Notes: a model not told the origin generated them from the letters alone. A stretch of DNA of 64,000 bases from Peptoniphilus gorbachii (GCF_016908115.1 NZ_JAFBDH010000004.1:1-64000); one strand, 5' to 3'; shown: positions 51,652-61,379, numbered from the stretch's first letter. Program-made: numbers and translations.

Positions 51652-53706
51652 TCATATTCCTAATACACCAAGTAAAGGAAATACTAATATATCTATTAGT
51701 TTTATACCCATAAAAGGACAAATTACACCACCAAGTCCGTAAATCAACATATTCTTTCCTAACATTTTTGAAGCTGACATCGGTTCATATTTAACACCCT
51801 TCATTGCCAAAGGAATTAGACAAGGAATAATAATTGCATTAAATATTAGTGCTGAAATAATAGCACTTGATGGACTATTCAATCCCATAATGTTCAATAC
51901 TTTCATTTGAGGTATAGCAAGAGTAAATATAGCTGGTATTATAGCAAAATATTTGGCAATATCATTAGCAATAGAAAATGTTGTCAAAGAACCTCTTGTT
52001 ATAAGTAGCTGTTTACCAATCTCTATAACTTCCAATATTTTGGTTGGATCTGAATCCAAATCAACCATGTTTGCTGCTTCTTTTGCTGAACTTGTACCAC
52101 TGTTCATAGCAATACCAACATCAGCTTGAGCCAAGGCTGGAGCATCGTTGGTTCCATCTCCTGTCATGGCTACAATTTTACCTAGGGCTTGTTCTTTCTT
52201 TATGGATTCTATCTTATCCTCAGGTTTACATTCTGCTATATAGCCGTCAACACCAGCTTCTGCTGCAATTGTAGCTGCAGTAAGAGGGTTATCTCCAGTA
52301 CACATTATGGTCTTTATCCCTATTTTTCTAAGTCTTTCAAACCTTTGTCTAAGTCCTGGCTTAACCGTATCTTTCAAATAGATAATTCCATAAATTACAT
52401 TATCTACACAAACGACTAGTGGAGTACCCCCTAATTTTGAAATACTTTCTACTTTTGCTTGTAGGTCGCTTGGTACATCTCCACCTCTTTCAGTAATAAA
52501 CTTTATTATCGCTTCCCCAGATCCCTTGCGTATCATGACACCGTTTTTTAAATCGATCCCACTCATCTTGCTTGCTGCAGTAAATTCTACAAAAGACGCA
52601 TCTTCGTAATCTGCTGGATTAACTTTAGAACCCAATTTTTTTGCAAGTTCGACTGTAGATTTACCTTCAGGGGTGTCATCTTTTAGTGATGATATCATGG
52701 CATATTCTATTAAATCTGATTTGTCGATTCCATCGACATTTATAAAATCACTAGCTAACCTATTTCCAAAGGTTATTGTTCCCGTTTTGTCTAGAATCAT
52801 TGTATCAACATCACCACAAGCTTCTACAGCCTTGCCTGACATTGCTATGACATTGAATCTAGTAACCCTATCCATACCAGCTATACCGATTGCGCTAAGT
52901 AATGCACCAATTGTAGTAGGGATTAGGCAAACCATTAAAGCTATCAATGTAGAAACTGAAATTTTTACATTAGAATAGTTAGCTATTGGATATAGGGTTA
53001 TGATAACTATCAAAAATATAATAGTTAAGGAAACCAACAAGGTATTTAGAGCAATCTCATTTGGTGTTTTTTGTCTAGAGGCTCCTTCTACAAGAGATAT
53101 CATCTTATCCAAAAATGATTCACCAGGATCTGAGCTTATACGAACTTTAATCCAGTCTGATACAACAAGTGTACCTCCCGTCACTGAAGAAAAATCTCCT
53201 CCACTTTCTTTAGTTACTGGTGCGGATTCACCAGTGATTGCAGATTCATCAATACTTGCTATACCTTCAATTATTTCACCGTCATTAGGGATTATTTCGC
53301 CTACTTTTACTAAAACTACGTCTCCTTTTTTTAGGTCATTACTAGAGATTTCAATTTCTTTTCCATCATCTAAAATTTTTCTAGCCTTAGTATCCTTTTT
53401 TGTTTTTTTCAATGTCTCTGCTTGTGCCTTTCCCCTACCTTCAGCTACGGATTCGGCGAAATTTGCAAATAGTAAAGTTATAAACAAAATAATGGAAACA
53501 AGCATATTGTATTTACTTGCATTGTCGCTTCCATCATTTATCAAATTTGGGAAAAAAGCAAGTAATAGACAAATTATAAATCCAATTTCTACTACAAACA
53601 TTACAGGGTTTTTTATCATATACTTAGGATTTAATTTTAAGAATGCCCCTTTAATAGAAGTCTTCATTATATCTTTACTTATAAATTTTGTTTTCTTATT
53701 AACCAT
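51652..53706 (-). CDS. kdpB: Potassium-transporting P-type ATPase subunit KdpB
   Basis: 684 residues from ATG 53706, which has GGAGG upstream; an earlier ATG would contain that site. P-type ATPase: TGES ([15 protein letters not shown]), phosphorylated Asp in [14 protein letters not shown], nucleotide-binding KGSGEAII, and hinge [21 protein letters not shown]. Energises uptake of K+ through KdpA. The N-terminal Ser/Thr that is phosphorylated in E. coli KdpB (TGES region) is conserved. Confidence 0.97.
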   Translation of the reverse strand: MVNKKTKFISKDIMKTSIKGAFLKLNPKYMIKNPVMFVVEIGFIICLLLAFFPNLINDGSDNASKYNMLVSIILFITLLFANFAESVAEGRGKAQAETLKKTKKDTKARKILDDGKEIEISSNDLKKGDVVLVKVGEIIPNDGEIIEGIASIDESAITGESAPVTKESGGDFSSVTGGTLVVSDWIKVRISSDPGESFLDKMISLVEGASRQKTPNEIALNTLLVSLTIIFLIVIITLYPIANYSNVKISVSTLIALMVCLIPTTIGALLSAIGIAGMDRVTRFNVIAMSGKAVEACGDVDTMILDKTGTITFGNRLASDFINVDGIDKSDLIEYAMISSLKDDTPEGKSTVELAKKLGSKVNPADYEDASFVEFTAASKMSGIDLKNGVMIRKGSGEAIIKFITERGGDVPSDLQAKVESISKLGGTPLVVCVDNVIYGIIYLKDTVKPGLRQRFERLRKIGIKTIMCTGDNPLTAATIAAEAGVDGYIAECKPEDKIESIKKEQALGKIVAMTGDGTNDAPALAQADVGIAMNSGTSSAKEAANMVDLDSDPTKILEVIEIGKQLLITRGSLTTFSIANDIAKYFAIIPAIFTLAIPQMKVLNIMGLNSPSSAIISALIFNAIIIPCLIPLAMKGVKYEPMSASKMLGKNMLIYGLGGVICPFMGIKLIDILVFPLLGVLGI

Positions 53707-53714
53707 ATTTCCTC

Positions 53715-55457
53715 CTATAGTACCAACCATTCTGCTATTGGTCCTAAAGCTAGTACTGGCAAAAATGTTAGTGCTGCAAATATATAAACAATTATTACTA
53801 AAATAATTGAAAAAGTTAAGTTATTAGTTTTTAATGTTCCAGCAGTTTCATTGATATCTATTTTTTTAGAAAGATTTCCTGCTATTGCTAGCTGGATAAT
53901 AATAGCTAAATATCTTCCAAAAAACATTACTAATCCACAAGTTATATTCCAAAAGATTGTATTGTCAGCCAAACCTTCAAAACCAGAGCCATTATTCGCT
54001 GCTGATGAAGAATATTCGTATAGTATTTGACTTAGTCCGTGGAATCCTGGATTAGTAATACCCTCAAGTCCAGGATTTATACTAACTGCTAGTGCAGAAA
54101 AACCTAGAATCAAAAGTGGGTGAATGATAATTGATAAAGCTGCAAGTTTCATCTCATTACCTTCAATTTTTTTACCTAGATATTCCGGTGTCTTACCAAT
54201 CATAAGACCGCATATAAATACTGCTAAGATAGCATAGATTAACATATTCATAAGTCCTACACCTGCTCCACCAAATACAACATTTAACATCATGTGAAGC
54301 AAAGGAACTAGGCCACCCAAAGGTGTAAGTGTATCATGCATATTGTTAACAGTTCCAGTAGTAAATGACGTTGTAACTGTCGTAAATAATGAAGATTGGG
54401 CAATGCCAAAACGCATCTCTTTTCCTTCCATATTTCCCATATTGTGAGATATTCCAGAAAGACTTGCCCCGTTTACACCATTAAGCTCATTATGATAACA
54501 AATACCCAAGCCTATTACAAATAATATGGACATGGCAATAAATATTGACTGGCCTTCTTTGCCCAGCCAAACTTTCTTAGCCATAGCTTTATCTGTGTGC
54601 TCTGGTATTTGTTTATTTTCACTTGCTGATTTTTTAATAAACTTATCATGTGCCATCTTTCCAAAAATGAAAACACATGATCCTGGCAATAACATCATAG
54701 AAATTAATTCTATAATATTTGAAATAATATTAGGGTTTTCAAAAGGAGTTGATGAGTTGGCTCCGAAAAATCCTCCACCATTAGTACCCAAATGTTTAAT
54801 TGCTTCCAAAGCAGCTACAGGACCAGCACCAAGTTCTTGGTTTTTGCCCTCAATAGTTTTAATTAAAATATTAGAATTAAAGTTTTGGATAACTCCTTGA
54901 GACACCAATAATAATCCAACAATAATAGATGCTGGTAATAAAAATCTTGTTATGATTTTTATAAAATCTACAAAAAAGTTTCCCATCTTCTCTCCAAGTA
55001 TTCCTCTTATCATTGCTACGCAAGCTGCATATCCACTAGCTGCTGAAGTGAACATCATCATAATAATCACAAACATTTGAGAAAAATATGACAAGCCTGA
55101 TTCACCAGCATAGTGTTGCAAGTTAGTATTAGTCATAAAAGAAATAATTGTATTAAAAGCTAAAGTTTCCTCCATAGAGCCTATTTTATTTGGATTAAAT
55201 ATCCCTATAGATTGAATTCTAAGAACTAGATATGAAAGTAGAGCCAAACACGCATTTAAAAGAATCAATGACAATGCATATTCTTTCCAGTCCATATCAC
55301 TTTTTTCAATCTTTAAAATTTTAAAAATTCCTGAATCCACTTTATCAAATAAAGGATCAGCGAATGTTTTTTTATTGTTAGTCATTTTATATAAGTAATT
55401 TCCACATGGAAATATAATGACTAAGAATATTAGTAATGTTAATAATATTTGTAACAT
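53715..55457 (-). CDS. kdpA: Potassium-transporting ATPase subunit KdpA
   Basis: 580 residues, channel-like subunit with ten membrane helices. The four selectivity-filter repeats of the SKT superfamily are visible as [41 protein letters not shown] and [11 protein letters not shown]. It carries K+ to the KdpB transport site. AGGAGAG lies before the ATG. It follows a TPR gene and kdpF. Confidence 0.97.
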   Translation of the reverse strand: MLQILLTLLIFLVIIFPCGNYLYKMTNNKKTFADPLFDKVDSGIFKILKIEKSDMDWKEYALSLILLNACLALLSYLVLRIQSIGIFNPNKIGSMEETLAFNTIISFMTNTNLQHYAGESGLSYFSQMFVIIMMMFTSAASGYAACVAMIRGILGEKMGNFFVDFIKIITRFLLPASIIVGLLLVSQGVIQNFNSNILIKTIEGKNQELGAGPVAALEAIKHLGTNGGGFFGANSSTPFENPNIISNIIELISMMLLPGSCVFIFGKMAHDKFIKKSASENKQIPEHTDKAMAKKVWLGKEGQSIFIAMSILFVIGLGICYHNELNGVNGASLSGISHNMGNMEGKEMRFGIAQSSLFTTVTTSFTTGTVNNMHDTLTPLGGLVPLLHMMLNVVFGGAGVGLMNMLIYAILAVFICGLMIGKTPEYLGKKIEGNEMKLAALSIIIHPLLILGFSALAVSINPGLEGITNPGFHGLSQILYEYSSSAANNGSGFEGLADNTIFWNITCGLVMFFGRYLAIIIQLAIAGNLSKKIDINETAGTLKTNNLTFSIILVIIVYIFAALTFLPVLALGPIAEWLVL

Positions 55458-55482
55458 AATCTCTCCTACTTACACAATTTTC

Positions 55483-55800
55483 TTACGAAAATATATATTT
55501 TTTATTTGTGCCATATATTCCTAAATTTTCCAAATTTTTACTAGCAGGTTCATAGCAAGGGTCTAATGCCCAAGCAGCCCTGAAGTGTTTCATAGCCAAT
55601 TCATGGTTTCCTCTTATTTCCATCAAAATACCTAACAAATTGTGAGGAACTGGACTATGTGGATAATCTTTCATTTTATCTTTTACCAATTCTAAACATT
55701 CGTCAAGGTTTCCCAAATCAATTTTTAATTTTATTAAGGAACAAAAATCATTCAAACAATTATTAAAATCACATTTATTTAAATTCATAATTTCCTTCAT
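55483..55800 (-). CDS. Small TPR-repeat protein in the kdp operon
   Basis: 105 residues with a Cys-rich start (KCDFNNCLNDFC). Two TPR-like units follow: LDECLELVKDKMKDYPHSPVPHNLLGILMEI and RGNHELAMKHFRAAWALDPCYEPASKNLENL. It lies between kdpF and kdpA with GGGAG before its ATG. Similar small TPR genes occur in some anaerobes' kdp operons, as I recall. It could bind Kdp subunits or KdpD; no function is known. Confidence 0.78.
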   Translation of the reverse strand: MKEIMNLNKCDFNNCLNDFCSLIKLKIDLGNLDECLELVKDKMKDYPHSPVPHNLLGILMEIRGNHELAMKHFRAAWALDPCYEPASKNLENLGIYGTNKKYIFS

Positions 55801-55821
55801 ACTTATCTCCCAAAACTATAT

Positions 55822-55899
55822 TTAAAATTTCTCAGGGTTAATCAGTGCATAAAACAAATAGCATAAAACCCCTAAAATAACAATTAATAATAGTAACAT
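55822..55899 (-). CDS. kdpF: KdpF small membrane subunit
   Basis: 25-residue peptide. It starts MLLLLIVILGVLCYLF and ends YALINPEKF, matching KdpF (one membrane helix, conserved Y-A-L-x-P-E-x-F end). KdpF stabilises the KdpABC complex. TGGAGG lies a few bases before the ATG. Confidence 0.88.
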   Translation of the reverse strand: MLLLLIVILGVLCYLFYALINPEKF

Positions 55900-55916
55900 A
55901 TAAACCTCCACAATAA

Positions 55917-56012
55917 TTAATTACTTGTAATTTTTTTATCTATCCAATGGACAAATAATTTTAATATTAAAAATGAAATGATAATTATAGCTATCATAAT
56001 AAGGTCTAACAT
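55917..56012 (-). CDS. 31-residue single-helix peptide upstream of kdpF
   Basis: It starts MLDLIMIAIIIISFLILKLF and ends VHWIDKKITSN. One membrane helix, then a charged tail. A strong GGAGGAG ribosome binding site lies at proper spacing. It is the first gene of the kdp transcript. A similar small ORF often comes before kdpF in Firmicutes; function unknown. Confidence 0.7.
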   Translation of the reverse strand: MLDLIMIAIIIISFLILKLFVHWIDKKITSN

Positions 56013-56034
56013 TAATCACTCCTCCTATTCTCTA

Positions 56035-56113
56035 ACTATATGTGTAATATACCAACTTTTACCTTAAAATAGTTTTAAAATATACACCATAGACATTAAA
56101 ATTGTATTAAAAT
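56035..56113. promoter_or_regulatory. Divergent kdp promoter region with two KdpE-type boxes
   Basis: Two copies of TTAAAAT-N4-TTAAAAT (56,064-56,081 and 56,096-56,113), each with the 11-bp period of OmpR-family sites and 32 bp apart. On the minus strand TATAGT (56,035-56,040) is a -10 whose -35 position (56,058-56,063) directly abuts the first box. That is a classical activator arrangement for the kdpF-A-B-C operon. Confidence 0.55.
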
Positions 56114-56185
56114 CCACTGATTTTGCCTTTTTTTTTAATATATATAGTAAAATAAAATCAGAAATAAATAAAGAAGGATAATTTT

Positions 56186-58111
56186 ATGGAAAAAAAAGGT
56201 GAATTGACAATCTTCTTCGGATACTGTGCAGGTGTCGGCAAGACATACAATATGCTAGAAGTTGCCCACGAAAAGTACCTAGAAGGCATAGATGTGGTTG
56301 TTGGTTATGTAGAACTTCATGATAGAAAAGATACTCTAGCATTAATGAATGGTCTAGATATAATAGACTATAAAAAAATAAACTATAAAGATCATATTTT
56401 TAATGAACTGGATATAGATAAGGCCCTAGATAGAAAACCTGACATCATATTAGTAGATGAGCTTGCCCATACCAATGCACCAGGCAGTAGACATAAAAAA
56501 AGATACCAAGATGTAGAGGAATTACTTAGAGCAGGCATTGATGTATACACAACATTAAATGTCCAACACCTAGAGAGCCTTCATGATATAGTAGAATCAA
56601 TTACTAATATAAAAGTCAATGAACGTATACCTGATTATGTTTTTGATAATGCTGACCATATAAAAATAATAGATATTGAAGTAGAACAATTAATTGAAAG
56701 ATTAAAGGAAGGAAAAATATATAATTATTCCCAGTCTAAAAAAGCCCTAGATAATTTTTTTACTATAGATAATCTTATCTCGCTTAGGGAAATAGCTTTA
56801 AGAAGATATGCTGATAAAATAAATTTATATACTGACGAAAAAAATAAACCATTTTTAAAAGAACATATACTAGTGTGTCTTGGCCCATCACCTACTAACC
56901 AAAAAGTAATCAGAACTGCTTATAGGATGGCTAACTCTTTCCATGCAGAGTTTAGTGCCCTATATGTAGAAACATCTGAAAGCAAAAATTTTTCTAATAC
57001 AGAAAAAAATAACTTACAAAAAAATATAGACTTGGCTAAACATCTAAAAGCTAATATCGTTTCTTCTTATGGTGATGATATATCATTTCAAATTAGCCAA
57101 TATGCAAAACTTAGTGGAGTATCAAAGCTTGTCTTGGGAAGATCCTCACAGAAAATATCATTTTTGAATAAAACAACTATAATTGATGAGATTACTAAGG
57201 ATGCTCCAAATCTTGATATATTCATAATCCCTGATGCTAACAGTGAGTATAAGAAAAAAAATATAAGGCTAGATGAATTTGTGCATTTTGATAGAGAAGA
57301 TCTGATAGTAACTTTGCTCATACTGTTAGCTACAACTGTACTATCTTATGCCTTATTTATTTTTGATTTTAATACAACTAACATAGTTTTGCTTTATACT
57401 CTATCATCCTGCATAGTTGGATACACAACAAAACACCCTATATACAATATGCTTGCTCTCTTGCTAAATATCCTTATTATAGATTTTATATTTATACCAC
57501 CCTATTATTCTTTGAGGATTTACTCAAAAGAGTATCTGATGATATTTATAATAATGATCATAGTTTCTTTTTTCATTAGCCTAATGCAAAATAGACTAAA
57601 AAAGGAAAATATACTAACAACTCAGCAGTCACACAGCTTAGAGGTTCTGCTTAAAACAAGCCAGAGATTGCAGCTAAGCAAAAACTATGATGAAGTAATG
57701 TATGAAACCTGCTATCAACTACATAAGCTCCTAAACAAGGTAATAATATTTTATCCTGTTTTCAAAAGCTCGCTTTTGTCGCCAATAATTTATAACCCAA
57801 AAAACGTCGCAAATATGAAAGAAATATATTTGCAAGACTCCGAGAAAACTGTAGCAAAATGGGTATTTTTAAATAATGATAGTGCTGGTGCAGGCACAAA
57901 TACTCTAACTAATGCTAATGGCTTATATTTTGCCATTAGAAAAAATAGTGCAGTCTATGGCGTTGTCGGCATAGATATGTCAGATAAAAGTATCGGTAGT
58001 CAATTGTCAGTAAATGATAAATCTCTGCTTATAGCCATGCTAAACGAGATCGCTCTGGCAATTGATTCATTGGAAAATAAGTCTTGCTATATAAACCTTA
58101 ATAAAATTTAA
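56186..58111 (+). CDS. kdpD: KdpD sensor half (KdpD P-loop domain, USP, DUF4118, GAF) without kinase
   Basis: 641 residues. The N-terminal KdpD domain has Walker A GYCAGVGKTYNML (about 12-24), VGYVELHDR, DIILVDELAHTNAPGSRHKKRYQDVEELL and YTTLNVQHLESL. A USP domain (about 230-350; FSALY at the expected c-di-AMP motif position), four membrane helices (about 370-470) and a GAF domain (about 490-630) follow. It stops there, with no HisKA or HATPase. The kinase half is the separate 641-residue protein at 48,304. The two share the middle domains, so they probably pair as a split sensor. GAAGGA precedes the ATG. Divergent from the kdp operon. Confidence 0.9.
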   Translation: MEKKGELTIFFGYCAGVGKTYNMLEVAHEKYLEGIDVVVGYVELHDRKDTLALMNGLDIIDYKKINYKDHIFNELDIDKALDRKPDIILVDELAHTNAPGSRHKKRYQDVEELLRAGIDVYTTLNVQHLESLHDIVESITNIKVNERIPDYVFDNADHIKIIDIEVEQLIERLKEGKIYNYSQSKKALDNFFTIDNLISLREIALRRYADKINLYTDEKNKPFLKEHILVCLGPSPTNQKVIRTAYRMANSFHAEFSALYVETSESKNFSNTEKNNLQKNIDLAKHLKANIVSSYGDDISFQISQYAKLSGVSKLVLGRSSQKISFLNKTTIIDEITKDAPNLDIFIIPDANSEYKKKNIRLDEFVHFDREDLIVTLLILLATTVLSYALFIFDFNTTNIVLLYTLSSCIVGYTTKHPIYNMLALLLNILIIDFIFIPPYYSLRIYSKEYLMIFIIMIIVSFFISLMQNRLKKENILTTQQSHSLEVLLKTSQRLQLSKNYDEVMYETCYQLHKLLNKVIIFYPVFKSSLLSPIIYNPKNVANMKEIYLQDSEKTVAKWVFLNNDSAGAGTNTLTNANGLYFAIRKNSAVYGVVGIDMSDKSIGSQLSVNDKSLLIAMLNEIALAIDSLENKSCYINLNKI

Positions 58112-58235
58112 TATTATAACTTCATAATTTTTCTATTGAATACTTTGCTATATTATGGGGGTATTTTTATGTCCGAACTAATGAACAAATAATAAAGTAT
58201 TAAGATCATTTCATAATCAATATATAAATGGACAA

Positions 58236-58268
58236 ATCAAAACTACCAGCTCAGCTGGTAGTTTTGAT
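58236..58268. terminator. Perfect palindrome, bidirectional terminator
   Basis: A 33-bp palindrome with 16-bp arms (ATCAAAACTACCAGCT and its complement) and a 1-base centre. The T-rich arm ends favour termination on the + strand after the KdpD sensor gene. Confidence 0.65.
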
Positions 58269-58291
58269 TATTATATAAAAAGAGGTATGCA

Positions 58292-58675
58292 ATGGTTATT
58301 TTAAAGAAAATTTCATTTTCAAATGAGGAAGTTGTTTATGAATATTATCCGGAAGGAAAAACTGAATTTCCGGGAATAATCGCAGCAGATTTAAAAGAAA
58401 GAAAAGTTTTCCTTAAAAAAATCTCACAAAAGGATTTCTATCGAAAAATACTTGGATCAGAACTTAATGATATGAGGGATAGCATAAATAATATGCGAGT
58501 TGAAAATGGAGAAGAACCATATACTGAAGAAGAATTGTCCCTTTATGATCCTGATAAAGATTATGGTGGTTATGTATATTCAGAAAAAGCTATATCTAAA
58601 CTTGAAGAATTTCTTGAAACTAATAATTACAAAGATGAATGTATAGTTGCCTGGTATATGCAAAAATTATGTTAG
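58292..58675 (+). CDS. Hypothetical protein, 127 residues
   Basis: Not recognised. It starts MVILKKISFSNEEVVYEYYPEG, has two beta-rich segments, then a mixed charged helix with MRVENGEEPYTEEELSLYDPDKDYGGY, ending VAWYMQKLC. AGAGG lies before the ATG. No signal peptide or membrane helix. It lies on island 2 between the sensor KdpD gene and debris, so it is probably cargo of the island. Confidence 0.6.
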   Translation: MVILKKISFSNEEVVYEYYPEGKTEFPGIIAADLKERKVFLKKISQKDFYRKILGSELNDMRDSINNMRVENGEEPYTEEELSLYDPDKDYGGYVYSEKAISKLEEFLETNNYKDECIVAWYMQKLC

Positions 58676-58840
58676 TAAATTTTATAGATTTTTAAAATTT
58701 TAATTCAAATAAATGTAAAGAAAAATTTACAGATATAAGTGGAAATTCAGCCATTCAAATATTTTTTCACAAGTATATTTGTGATAAAATACTAATTAAG
58801 GATACTTTATCTTAATAAAGAGAAAGTAATGTAGGAAATT

Positions 58841-59189
58841 ATGATTGAAAAAATTATTGACGACAATGAAAATATATTGTGGCGAGGAAAACCCAATGTC
58901 TTTCTTTATATTGTAGGCAACCCAAGCATTTATTTAATTGCATTAATTTGGGGGATTTTTGACTTCTTTTTTATTTCTATGCACAATTATCCTAGTTTAT
59001 AATGGCGAAGGGGGAAATTCATCTTACAGCTTTAAGGCTGACGCAAATAAATTTATTTCCATTGAAGATCCCTACGATGTCTACAAACTTCTTAAAAAAG
59101 TATCTCTCGATGTTGCAACAGATCAAGCCTATCCTAACGCCTATAGACCAAAAGAGAATGAAGGCTACAACACAAAATATAAAAGATAA
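58841..59189 (+). pseudogene. PH-like (bPH_2-type) membrane protein, internally deleted
   Basis: The first 52 codons (IEKIIDDNENILWRGKPNVFLY then hydrophobic YIVGNPSIYLIALIWGIF) end in a stop at about 58,998. The remainder in another frame gives SSYSFKADANKFISIEDPYDVYKLLKKVSLDVATDQAYPNAYRPKENEGYNTKYKR. Together these are the two ends of a bacterial PH-domain protein; the middle, with the second helix, is missing. Almost certainly not functional. Confidence 0.7.
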
Positions 59190-59570
59190 ATAAAAGGCAA
59201 CAAAATGGTCACTGAGAAAATTTTCATGTCAGAATTTTTATCGGTGACTTCTGATTAATGAGGGAAATTTCTGTAATATTTTATTTTAATAGAGCCTTCT
59301 TTGCCTTATTTTTTAATAAATAAGAATAAATAATAAGTTATAAGAAAGAGTTGACAGGTGATGCATATCCTATGTTACCTTCTAAATATTCTTTTACTAT
59401 TTTTAGTTTGAATTCTAAATTGTATTTTGACATTAAAAAACTGACCTCTTTAAGTTGATTTTTAAATCAAGCTTTTGGGGGGCATTTCACTGCGCCGGTG
59501 GTTTTTATTATTAGCTAGATGTATTTTGGCGTTTATATAGAATCTTTATAAATATTATTAGTTTTTGTCC
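59190..59570. other. Non-coding debris at the right end of island 2
   Basis: Apart from the IS3 fragment at 59,345-59,433, nothing codes here. It contains AT-rich stretches and a GC-rich patch (TTTTGGGGGGCATTTCACTG, near 59,474). Confidence 0.5.
59345..59433 (-). mobile_element. IS3-family transposase OrfA, N-terminal fragment
   Basis: On the minus strand an ATG with AGAGG upstream opens SKYNLEFKLKIVKEYLEGNIGYASPV, matching the helix-turn-helix start of IS3-group OrfA (typically MSKYSLEFKLKVVKEYLEG). The reading breaks off after about 28 codons. The rest of the insertion sequence is missing. Confidence 0.65.
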
Positions 59571-59711
59571 GGTACTGGGATTGGGACGGGACTAAAAATT
59601 TGAAAACGTCCTATAATTAGGTGGATTTAGTGATACTCTAAAAAAAAGAATTTAGTATTTTGAATGGATTGGGATGTATCGTACCTTTGGAAAAGAAGAA
59701 TGGGAATAAAA
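59571..59711. repeat. Repeat R2, right copy (right end of island 2)
   Basis: Matches 47,408-47,549 over about 140 bp. It ends with the exact attachment-core copy GAATGGGAATAA at 59,698-59,709, followed by unrelated sequence. Confidence 0.87.
59698..59709 (+). other. Likely attachment core, outer copy (attR)
   Basis: GAATGGGAATAA, identical to the last 12 bases of guaA. It marks the probable right boundary of the inserted region. Confidence 0.65.
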
Positions 59712-59728
59712 TTAATATAAACTTACAA

Positions 59729-59756
59729 GACCTTAGTTAATACTAGGGTCTTATTT
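59729..59756. terminator. Hairpin after the island, terminator-like
   Basis: AAGACCTTAGT-TAAT-ACTAGGGTCTT, an 11-bp stem with one G-T pair, followed by TATTTATTTG. It may be the original guaA terminator pushed to the far side of the islands. Confidence 0.65.
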
Positions 59757-59996
59757 ATTTGTCATTATACGAAATCATAGCTATAAGAATTTTCTATAGT
59801 GTGTTATTATATATAGAAAATATAAAGCATTTTTAAAATTAAATTTTAAATGCTAAATCTTGAAGTAATTAAGCTAGATTAGCTTACTTAATAATTTTTT
59901 GAAGAGTTAATTTTTTCAAAAACAATTTTAATGTTTTCAACTTAAGTTTATATCTTGAAAATTTAATCCATCAAATCAAAAATAAGGAGTGAAAAA

Positions 59997-61130
59997 ATGT
60001 CAAATGACAACTTTGAAGTATTAAATTAATCAGAAATCCGTGGAAAAATTATTGTAAGGACGAGTTTTATAGGAATAATAACCAATGTTTTATTAGCGGT
60101 CTTCAAGGCAATACTTGGGGTTTTGGTCAATTCCATTGCCTTAACTCTTGACGCTGTTAATAACTTGTCTGATGCTCTTTCTTCTCTTGTAACTATTATA
60201 GGAGAAAAACTCGCAAGCAAGGCGCCAGATAAGAAGCATCCTATGGGTTATGGAAGGATTGAATATATTTCTTCTATGATCATAGCTGCCCTTGTCCTAT
60301 ATGCTGGAATCACTTCTCTAGTAGAGTGTGTTAAAAAAATTATTAATCCAAGCCCTGCTTCCTACACCAAGCTTTCTATTTTTGTAATTGGTCTTGCTGT
60401 TGTAGTGAAGTTTTTCTTAGGCAAATATGTCAAAAGACAGGGAAAAAAAGTTAACTCAGGCGCTTTAATTGCATCCGGGTCAGATTCACTATTTGATTCA
60501 ATTCTTTCACTTTCTGTTTTTCTTTCTGCCATTGTTTTTATGGTTTTTGGACTTTCTCTCGAGTCTTATGTAGGTCTTGTCATTTCTGTATTTATGATTA
60601 AAGCTGGAATAGAAATGATTCTTTCTACTATTGATGATTTAATTGGTCATAGATCCGATCCAGAAATGGTGAAAAAGATTAAAGACTTAGTAAAAGAAGA
60701 AGACCCTGTAATTGGAGTATATGACCTTGCACTTTTTAATTATGGTCCTAACAAATATTACTGCTCTCTTCATGTTGAGCTTCCAGACCATATGGATGTT
60801 GATGAAGTAGATAAACTTACAAGAAAATTACAATATAAAGTCTATAAAAAAACTGGTATTATCTTGATCGCTCTAGGTGTTTATTCCTACAACACAAGGG
60901 ACAAAGAAGCTGGAGAAATTAGAAGGACAATTGAAAGAAAGATTATGAATCACGATTGGGCCCTCCAAGTTCATGGATTTTATGTTGACACAAAAAATAA
61001 AAGTATTAGATTTGATGTTATCTTGAGTTTTGATGTAGAGAGAGATGAAGCATTAAGGGTTATTGAAGAAGAAATTTCTAAACTTTATCCTGATTACAAA
61101 ATTCACATTGTTCCAGATATTGATTTATAA
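59997..61130 (+). pseudogene. Cation diffusion facilitator (CDF) transporter with early in-frame stop
   Basis: CDF-family antiporter for Zn2+, Mn2+ or similar. GGAG and ATG at 59,997 open SNDNFEVLN and then TAA (60,027-60,029). The same frame continues RGKIIVRTSFIGIITNVLLAVFKAILG (first membrane helix), NSIALTLDAVNNLSDALSS (the second-helix metal-site motif DxxxNxxD) and KHPMGYGRIEYISSMI. A third motif, GSDSLFDSILSLS, follows, and then the cytoplasmic domain to 61,130. A start at TTG 60,123 would remove the first helix. Either the gene is broken, or the stop is read through or bypassed. The rest (335 codons) is intact. Confidence 0.75.
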
Positions 61131-61132
61131 TT

Positions 61133-61160
61133 ATAGGCCGACTCAAGTCGGCTTTTTTTA
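61133..61160 (+). terminator. Terminator of the CDF gene
   Basis: AGCCGACTTG-type hairpin: GCCGACT-CA-AGTCGGC followed by TTTTTTTA. Confidence 0.85.
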
Positions 61161-61248
61161 TTTTTAATTTTTTAGTTTTGTTTCCTCCTTCCTCTTTAAA
61201 TTCTATTCTGGAATATGTCTTTTTAACTTTCTTATAAGTGTCTTTCAA

Positions 61249-61277
61249 TTGACAATCTGACTAAATAATTGTATAAT
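61249..61277 (+). promoter_or_regulatory. Consensus sigma-A promoter of lysC-asd-hom
   Basis: TTGACA (61,249-61,254), 17-nt spacer, TATAAT (61,272-61,277): perfect consensus. It gives a T-rich leader of about 95 nt. I see no lysine riboswitch in it. Confidence 0.88.
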
Positions 61278-61379
61278 CGAAAAAATTACTTTTTAATTTT
61301 TTCTGTTTTTTTGTATTAAACACGAATTTTTTAAACATAATTTTACACACATTTTTAAATTACTAAAAAGGAGAAAAAG

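Noticed and set aside
61278-61379. Lysine riboswitch before lysC
   Set aside because: The leader is only about 95 nt, T-rich and without the conserved lysine-aptamer blocks or a terminator.
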